From Brachynemurus nebulosus (taxonomy: Eukaryota; Arthropoda; Insecta; Neuroptera; Myrmeleontidae), in assembly GCA_035578155.1 (NCBI GenBank), contig JAPWDM010000004.1, positions 52,851,762-52,915,761 of the forward strand: a DNA stretch of 64,000 bases. Direction: 5' to 3'. Each line of letters opens with the position of its first letter. The stretch's first letter is position 1. Under the pieces are notes generated by a model. It did not search any database. It saw nothing but the letters and a program-made list of their open reading frames with translations, and was not told the DNA's origin. Position numbers and translations under genes: made by a program. Shown in pieces: positions 59,401 through 64,000 of the stretch.

Positions 59401-59846
59401 CGGTTTTTTGATTCGATGTAAAGTCCCAAACCTCTTCTGTAAGGTTTCAAATAAAGGCCAGTTCCAGATTTGGATCCAAGTGCAATTGCTTCCATCATCC
59501 TGTTACGACGTTCATTTTCATCCAATTGTTTCTTTGCTGTTTTATAAGCATTTACTGCTTTTGCAACACCAGCAGCACCTCCAGCAAGTGATGCTACAGC
59601 GGACAAGCCGGCGAAAGGTGGAACTAGAAATGGTAAAATTCCACCAGTTTTTGAAATTGGAATGATTCTCGGTGTTATAAATTGACTATCTTTCTTCTCG
59701 AAAATATTCCTCGCAGCTTTCAGTGCAAATTTTATCGCATTCTTAATAGTTTTCGGCTTCTTTTTCTTCAATATACTTCTCAAATCACGAATTCCAGCAC
59801 CAAATATTAATTCCTCTCCTTTTTTTGTTCTTCTTTGAATGACCAA
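59397..59846 (-). CDS. Polinton hydrophobic Gly/Ala-rich virion protein segment
   Basis: About 149 codons: a lysine-rich start (RSILKKKKPKTIKNAIKFAL), FITPRIIPISKTGGILPFLV, a hydrophobic Gly/Ala-rich stretch (PPFAGLSAVASLAGGAAGVA), a charged helix (AYKTAKKQLDENERRNRMME) and GLYLKPYRRGLGLYI. The pattern suggests a small virion protein with a membrane-active or core-binding segment. It lacks its own ATG and overlaps the PLA2 gene by 62 bp in another frame, so the two may once have been a single protein split here by a frameshift. Exact role unknown. Confidence 0.65.
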   Translation of the reverse strand: MVIQRRTKKGEELIFGAGIRDLRSILKKKKPKTIKNAIKFALKAARNIFEKKDSQFITPRIIPISKTGGILPFLVPPFAGLSAVASLAGGAAGVAKAVNAYKTAKKQLDENERRNRMMEAIALGSKSGTGLYLKPYRRGLGLYIESKNR

Positions 59847-60222
59847 TTCCTAGCTTTATTTTTGACTTCATCGCGTTCGTTACAGCCCAAGCAGCGGCTC
59901 GCTCGCCAAGATTTGCGTCCGACGATTTAACTCGCTCCCACGCTTTATCAGTTAGAATTAAATCAGCTTTATGTCGATCGTGAATATCTTTAAACTGTGA
60001 AAAGGCGATGTGTTCTTTGCATGCGGCGTCCAATTTGTTGATACCCGGATCACCTCGTAGCAATCGCTCGCGCAGTCTAGTTCCCGGTTCACAATACTGA
60101 TAGCCAGGTATATGAAGTTCAAATGGTAATTTGTTAATTATCCCGTTTACTATGCCATAGCCAGATCTTTTCACACCGCTTGTCTTCACACGACTAACCG
60201 CTAGTTGTTTCCGCATCGACAT
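59785..60222 (-). CDS. Polinton PLA2-domain protein (parvovirus-VP1-like)
   Basis: ATG at 60222. After a basic N-terminus comes INKLPFELHIPGYQYCEPGT, then RGDPGINKLDAACKEHIAFS, DIHDRHKADLILTDKAWERV, ANLGERAAAWAVTNAMKSKI. The PGYQYC...GT calcium-loop-like motif and the Asp-x-x-Cys-x-x-His region identify the phospholipase A2-like domain shared with parvovirus VP1 N-termini, generally linked to membrane passage. The acidic residue that normally follows the active-site His is missing here, so catalysis is unlikely. The C-terminus after KIKLGIGHS appears frameshifted into the next segment. Preceded by a TATA/initiator promoter at 60232-60270. Confidence 0.75.
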   Translation of the reverse strand: MSMRKQLAVSRVKTSGVKRSGYGIVNGIINKLPFELHIPGYQYCEPGTRLRERLLRGDPGINKLDAACKEHIAFSQFKDIHDRHKADLILTDKAWERVKSSDANLGERAAAWAVTNAMKSKIKLGIGHSKKNKKRRGINIWCWNS

Positions 60223-60231
60223 TTAAAAGTG

Positions 60232-60270
60232 AACTGAAACAGGAGAGCATATGCTGTACTATTTATATAT
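60232..60270 (-). promoter_or_regulatory. TATA + initiator for the PLA2-domain gene
   Basis: The minus strand has TATATAAATA (TATAAA at 60262-60267) and TCAGTT (60232-60237) about 31 bases downstream: the arthropod TATA/TCAGT initiator pair. The start codon lies ten bases further on. Confidence 0.6.
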
Positions 60271-60341
60271 GTTATAAATATGCTGGAAATTTACTCAACT
60301 TTCTTAGTATGAGAAATAGTGTTATTTGATCAACATCGACG
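60271..60341 (+). promoter_or_regulatory. Putative divergent promoter for the ATPase gene
   Basis: GTTATAAATATG (60271-60282) on the plus strand is followed about 30 bases later by CTTAGTATG. The element is less canonical than its minus-strand partner. The intergenic gap between the two ATGs is only about 120 bp. Confidence 0.4.
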
Positions 60342-61005
60342 ATGTCTTCTTCATTCGTTAAACAGCAGGAGACGCTACCAGTCAAAAATTTCGAGTTTTC
60401 GTTTGACGAGGGCAGCACTGATATCAAGAAAAATGGTCCACTGCTACCGAGGAGTATTAGAGCGATCATCTGTAGTCCAAGTGGATGCGGGAAAACGTCA
60501 CTTCTTCTATCACTTATCCAGGATCCTAATGGTGTGGCAATTGAAAACATATACATCTATTCCAAATTTCTAATTCTAAATCTCTAATAACGATGATGTC
60601 ATACCACCGAAAGAAGCACGACCGAATTCGCTAGTAATATTCGACGATGTATCTGCGCGGGAGAAAAACGCCATAATAGAAGAATATTTTAGCCACTCTC
60701 GACACTACAATGATGATTGTTCCTACTTGACGCAAACGTATACAGCGGCACCCAAACATCATGTACGGGATAATGCGAATCTAGTTGCGGTCTTCAAACA
60801 GGATGATCTCAACCTCAGACATATCTATGATGATCATATTAACTCCGACATGTCGTTCAATCAATTCAAAGAATTATGCAGAGAGTGTTGGCGTGATAAT
60901 TATGGATTTTTAACTATTTGCAAAGAAGATGATATACGCAGTGGAAGATATCGAAACAAGTTTGACCGTTTCTGGAAAGTATCAACATCCGGAAAAATGA
61001 TATAA
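60342..61005 (+). pseudogene. Polinton FtsK/HerA-type packaging ATPase
   Basis: ATG at 60342. The first frame contains the Walker A loop in IICSPSGCGKTSLLLSLI (about 60465-60518), then NIYIYSK and a break at about 60565-60590. The second frame continues DDVIPPKEARPNSLVIFDDV (Walker B at about 60635), REKNAIIEEYFSHSRHYNDD, CSYLTQTYTAAPKHHVRDNA and ends GKMI-stop at 61005. In Polintons and related viruses this ATPase pumps DNA into the capsid. The break removes roughly the segment after the first strand that follows Walker A; both nucleotide-binding motifs survive. Confidence 0.85.
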
Positions 61006-61019
61006 CCAGTTATGAACCG

Positions 61020-61142
61020 ATCTGCTGACTGGTCCTGAGCTTGTCCTAAGCTGGTCCTAAGCTGGTCCTAAATTGGTCCTAAGCTGGGCCAAGCAGTTTC
61101 GAACTGGTTTCGGTAACCGGTCTAAGCAGTTTCGAACTGGTC
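61020..61142 (+). repeat. Short tandem repeats GCTGGTCCTAA and CAGTTTCGAACTGGT
   Basis: Five or six copies of an 11-bp unit (GCTGGTCCTAA and variants, 61026-61090), then two copies of AAGCAGTTTCGAACTGGT (about 61090 and 61123), in the intergenic gap before the next promoter. Confidence 0.85.
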
Positions 61143-61156
61143 CACCTAAATACGAC

Positions 61157-61195
61157 TATATAAATACAGCAGTCGCATGCGATAGAGCTTCAGTT
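61157..61195 (+). promoter_or_regulatory. TATA + initiator for the 61229 gene
   Basis: TATATAAATA at 61157-61166 and TCAGTT at 61190-61195, spaced about 31-33 bases, with the ATG at 61229. Confidence 0.65.
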
Positions 61196-61228
61196 CTTGA
61201 AAAATCGTTCTAGGAAGCAGTCATCGAG

Positions 61229-62317
61229 ATGGATAAAAAGGCGATTAAAAAGAATATTATAAAAGCGGCAAGCAATATACGTAAAAAATTGAATGCTTTA
61301 CGATCTAGAAAAGTGGAGTCAAATATGTTGCTGCAAAGTACGCTGGAACCAGTCACTACTCCGCTTAAAGAAATAGCTACAAAGTTAAATGGTGACAAGA
61401 AGAAACATCCTATTAAAGTGGAAACAAAAGAAGAAGAAGAGACGCAAGTATCGAGTGCGTTCACACCTAAAATTAAAAAGAAAAAGTTGGTAAAACAAAC
61501 GGTAAACTACTATACTCTACCAACAAAGGAGGAAGATACTTCAATACAAGATATTTCAGAAGATGTTTTTGAATCGTATCCAGAAGAAGAACAAAATGTA
61601 TTTGAAACACTAAAATTCTCCGGATCAGCGCAAAGTGTTGCTCGAAAATTGATGCCGACACCTGAAGATTTGCCAAAAGAATTTGGATCAATAGCAAGAA
61701 AATACTTACAACTCTACCTTCAACCCAATAGCGGAATTGATGTGGTATACGGACCGTACAAAAAAGATGATGAATGGATGATTGGAAATCAATCGTTTCA
61801 AATAGCTGGTGATGATATAATAATTGGTGATATTATGTATGAAGGAACACCTGGATTATATGAATTGATTTTCATGAACGCACCAAAAATTGGTTCATAT
61901 CATACTAAAGATTTAAATGCGTATAAGCAGATTTTTAAGCAAACAAATGCACACAGACGAAATTACAGTCCAAACCAGCAAATAAAAGGTAGCTCGAGTT
62001 ATAAATACATAAACATTATTAGTCAGTTGTTCCCAATCAGTTCCGCTAAAAAACATATATCAAGAAAAATATAGGATACAAGAAGTCGTGTCGGCGGTGC
62101 TCCAAAATCTGGTAGCGTCAGCGGTACTCCAAGATCGGGACATGGTTTGATGCAGTTTAATAATTTGAAAAAAGACTTTATATACTGGGACAATGCGAAT
62201 GAACTGGTCAGTCGACTACGATTACTAGTGGCGTCACAACAAGCTGGACACAGCGGTCATAATAACGAAATAATATCCATCATTTAAGAACTGAAAGAAG
62301 CATATACCATTGAATGA
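61229..62317 (+). pseudogene. Conserved Polinton protein of unknown function
   Basis: Open from ATG 61229 to TAG 62072-62074. The same frame continues to TAA 62285-62287 and finally TGA 62315-62317. N-terminus: Lys-rich helix (MDKKAIKKNIIKAASNIRKK). Middle: an acidic segment, then VARKLMPTPEDLPKEFGSIA. Conserved core: DVVYGPYKKDDEWMIGNQSF, GDIMYEGTPGLYELIFMNAP, DLNAYKQIFKQTNAHRRNY. Beyond the first stop: FIYWDNANELVSRLRLLVAS and HNNEIISII. I recognise the YEGTPGLYEL core as widespread in arthropod Polinton-related sequences but know no function. The two internal nonsense codons make this copy probably defective. Confidence 0.65.
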
Positions 62318-62788
62318 AATTGGACAAATTCGGTCGTGCGCGTAACAGAAACATAACTATTGACAAATTTGGCCGGGTGCATGACAAAAGTATTAAGAAG
62401 CAGATTCTTAAAGACATTGGTTTGAACATGACGCAATCGGGGAACTATGATTTTGGAAACAGACAACTAACCAATATAAATGATCCATGATCCGACTGAT
62501 GATCAAGATGTGGTGAATTTGAAATTTCTAAAGAGTTTTGCAACAGAGAAACTTTCTGAATTAACAGAAACAGTCGAAATCACCAAAACCAAGATTGAAA
62601 ATGCTACGCACCTGCTGACCCAGGTAATGCAGCTTTGTACGCAGAATAAAATATGGATGAATCGATAAATTTCCGCATTTAATCTTCGAATATCGAGGAC
62701 TAAAGAGCGTCTTGATAAATTGCTGAAACCTGCTGAGGACACTGAGACGCAAAATGAGCAAAGCACAAGTGGTTCGTGAACTGCATAA
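62314..62788 (+). pseudogene. Polinton fibre-like small protein
   Basis: ATG at 62314 overlaps the preceding stop (ATGA). The first frame reads KFGRARNRNITIDKFGRVHD, SGNYDFGNRQLTNINDP and stops at 62488-62490, next to a short GATCC(A)TGATCC duplication. The second frame resumes PTDDQDVVNLKFLKSFATEK, then ELTETVEITKTKIENATHLL and stops at 62668. A third piece, RLDKLLKPAEDTETQNEQST, runs to TGA near 62781, overlapping the integrase start. The RQLTNINDP...DVVN pattern resembles the base of viral fibre/tail-needle proteins. Function inferred only. Confidence 0.5.
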
Positions 62789-63379
62789 ACTGTCGCGAAA
62801 AAATTTTCCAAGCAGACGTGTGATTGTGAAAGAATTGACGATCTCTGTCAGTGGTGGAGAGATTTAACAGAACGCTGAAGACTGAAATGTGGAAGATGTT
62901 TAGTTACAATGGATCGTATCGATGGCTGGGTATACTAGACGATTTAATGGACAGTTACATACAACATAGAACAATAAAAATGCGACCGCGTGATGTAACA
63001 CCAAGCAACGAGAAATTGCTCCTTTCAGCTGTTTACGATGATATAAAAGTTCTGGCTCTACCGAAATATGACGTTAGTGATGTAGTTCGCATTAGCAAGC
63101 ATAAGCTCACTTCGATAAAGGATATTTATCATCATGGACGACAGAACTTTTTAAAATCAATAAGGTACGAACAACCAATCCGGTTACGTATCTGTTAGAA
63201 GATTATCATGGTTATCCGATTAAAGGTGGATTTTACCAAGAAGAATTACAAAAAGTTAAATATCCAGACGTATTTTTAGTGGAAAAGGTGTTGAAAAAAA
63301 GAAAGATAAAGTATACGTGAAGTGGCTCGGCTTTCCAAGTAGCGCCAATAACTGGATTGATAGCAAAGACTTGGTATGA
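62754..63379 (+). pseudogene. Polinton integrase with chromodomain, core deleted
   Basis: ATG at 62754: MSKAQVVRELHKLSRKNFPS + RRVIVKE, the N-terminus of the retrovirus-like Polinton integrase. At about 62845 the frame jumps to VVERFNRTLKTEMWKMFSYN, the region of the third catalytic residue (Glu). The two Asp-bearing segments between are therefore deleted. RTIKMRPRDVTPSNEKLL and YDVSDVVRISK (SH3-like) follow, a frameshift occurs near 63155, then NPVTYLLEDYHGYPIKGGFY and a C-terminal chromodomain (DVFLVEKVLKKRKDKVYVKW, LGFPSSANNWIDSKDLV) to TGA 63379. An intact enzyme would insert the element; this one cannot. Confidence 0.85.
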
Positions 63380-63380
63380 T

Positions 63381-63570
63381 ATCCCCACCAACACGGAGCA
63401 GCAAATAGGTATGATGATGAACTGGAGCAGTTTCAATATCCCCCCACCAACATGGAGCGACATATACGCATGGTGATGATGTGCTGGAGCAGTTTCAGTA
63501 TTCCCCCACCAACATGGAGCAGCATATAATTATGATGATGACGATGAGATGAAGCAGTTTCAATTTTTTG
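63381..63570 (+). repeat. ~60-bp tandem repeat, three units
   Basis: CCCCACCAACAYGGAGC, then ATGATGATG and CTGGAGCAGTTTCA, recurs three times (about 63382, 63440, 63505), the last unit with GATGAAGCAGTTTCA. The third unit runs into the open frame that follows. Confidence 0.85.
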
Positions 63571-63599
63571 CCGAAGCAATATCGAGTGAGAACACAACA

Positions 63600-64000
63600 A
63601 TGAGTGGAGATTTTCAAGACCATATAATAGTCAAGGAATCCATGACTAGAACTCAATTGTTGAATAGGATGTTGAATAAAGCCATTCGGTTATCTGATTT
63701 GGAGAAGATCCGATCCATAACATCAAGAGATCGTGATATTTTTTATCCTGAAAAAATAACATCAGCTATTGAATGGGGTTCGTCTGTGGAAACTTTTGAT
63801 CTTCTATTCACACTTACCTTTGACGAATCTGATATTGGAGAAGATCGCCTAGATGGATTCGACACGCTGACGTATTTTCTTACGTTGTGGATGCGAAAAA
63901 CGATAACATATGCTTGTCCGGAACTGTTGGATAGTATATTGAAACTTGTGGAAGAACATGGTATTCCTCGATTGTACTTCAATCCAAAGTGCGTAGAAGA
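63600..64000 (+). CDS. Unrecognised open frame running off the window edge
   Basis: Open from ATG at 63600 (and upstream to at least 63549) through the last base, more than 133 codons. It reads MSGDFQDHIIVKESMTRTQL, LLNRMLNKAIRLSDLEKIRS, FYPEKITSAIEWGSSVETFD, and LLDSILKLVEEHGIPRLYF near the edge. Weakly ankyrin-like helical periodicity is possible, but I recognise no family. Its position next to the integrase suggests a Polinton accessory gene. It is the longest unbroken frame on the plus strand at this end. Confidence 0.55.
   Translation, partial: MSGDFQDHIIVKESMTRTQLLNRMLNKAIRLSDLEKIRSITSRDRDIFYPEKITSAIEWGSSVETFDLLFTLTFDESDIGEDRLDGFDTLTYFLTLWMRKTITYACPELLDSILKLVEEHGIPRLYFNPKCVE

Larger units (their letters stand above)
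57400..64000. mobile_element. Polinton/Maverick remnant
   Basis: A block of about 6.6 kb carrying the hallmark Polinton set: major capsid, penton-like, adenain-like protease, packaging ATPase and chromodomain integrase, plus accessory virion genes. Capsid and protease genes lie on the minus strand; ATPase and integrase on the plus strand, diverging from about 60223-60341. No terminal inverted repeats and no polymerase B gene are visible; the latter may lie beyond 64000 or be deleted. Nonsense codons, frameshifts and deletions affect most genes. Confidence 0.9.

Noticed and set aside
60272..60556. Minus-strand open frame of 94 codons
   Set aside because: It is antisense to the ATPase Walker A region on the plus strand.

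Overview
This window looks like repeat-dominated, AT-rich animal DNA, almost certainly from an arthropod and probably an insect. It has long (TA)n arrays, arthropod-type TATA + TCAKTY initiators in front of the Polinton genes, and a mix of Penelope, I-clade, BEL/Pao, mariner, Tigger and Polinton elements. I found no host protein-coding exon, tRNA gene or rRNA that I could defend. Almost everything recognisable is a mobile element or a fragment of one, usually broken, and often nested or abutting a (TA)n array.

Layout. 1-6.2 kb: non-coding AT-rich DNA with small inverted-repeat elements and a minisatellite. 6.2-10.0 kb: a Penelope-like retroelement (PLE1; reverse transcriptase plus GIY-YIG nuclease) with an inverted partial copy on its 5' side and a mariner fragment plus a rolling-circle-like element end inserted between its two domains. 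10.0-13.5 kb: (TA)n arrays, a 154-bp tandem repeat and a ~450-bp palindrome. 13.5-16.1 kb: a composite non-autonomous element made of a conserved head, a 120-bp tandem satellite, a (TA)n array and a palindromic 3' end. 16.2-17.7 kb: DDE_Tnp_4-like and Tigger-like transposase remnants. 20.6-21.6 kb: a 5'-truncated I-like element with target-site duplication. 21.7-22.9 kb: a truncated non-LTR reverse transcriptase on the minus strand. 23.7-25.3 kb: element ends and tandem repeats.

26.0-32.7 kb: a nearly complete I-clade non-LTR retrotransposon (zinc-knuckle ORF1; endonuclease, reverse transcriptase and RNase H ORF2) bounded by a 13-bp target-site duplication, with a 3' UTR made of a series of stem-loops. 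32.9-38.2 kb: a second, larger copy of the composite head/120-bp satellite/(TA)n/palindrome element, itself interrupted by a 2.2-kb inverted-repeat element. 38.2-49 kb: MITE-like pieces, compound microsatellites and a few degraded coding fragments. 49.1-51.2 kb: a second Penelope-like element (PLE2) on the minus strand, with hammerhead-ribozyme-like motifs beside it and in an inverted flank at 52.7 kb. 51.2-54.3 kb: tRNA-like SINE pieces, a gypsy-type gag remnant, an LTR-like block and a BEL/Pao integrase.

57.4-64.0 kb: a degraded Polinton/Maverick. On the minus strand, from its divergent centre outward, are a PLA2-domain protein, a hydrophobic glycine-rich protein, an adenain-like protease, a penton-like minor capsid protein, a small basic protein and the major capsid protein. 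On the plus strand are the packaging ATPase, a conserved protein of unknown function, a fibre-like protein, a chromodomain integrase and an open frame running off the window edge. Most of these genes carry stops, frameshifts or deletions, yet gene order, ATGA-type stop/start overlaps and TATA/initiator promoters are still visible. No protein-primed polymerase B gene is visible inside the window.
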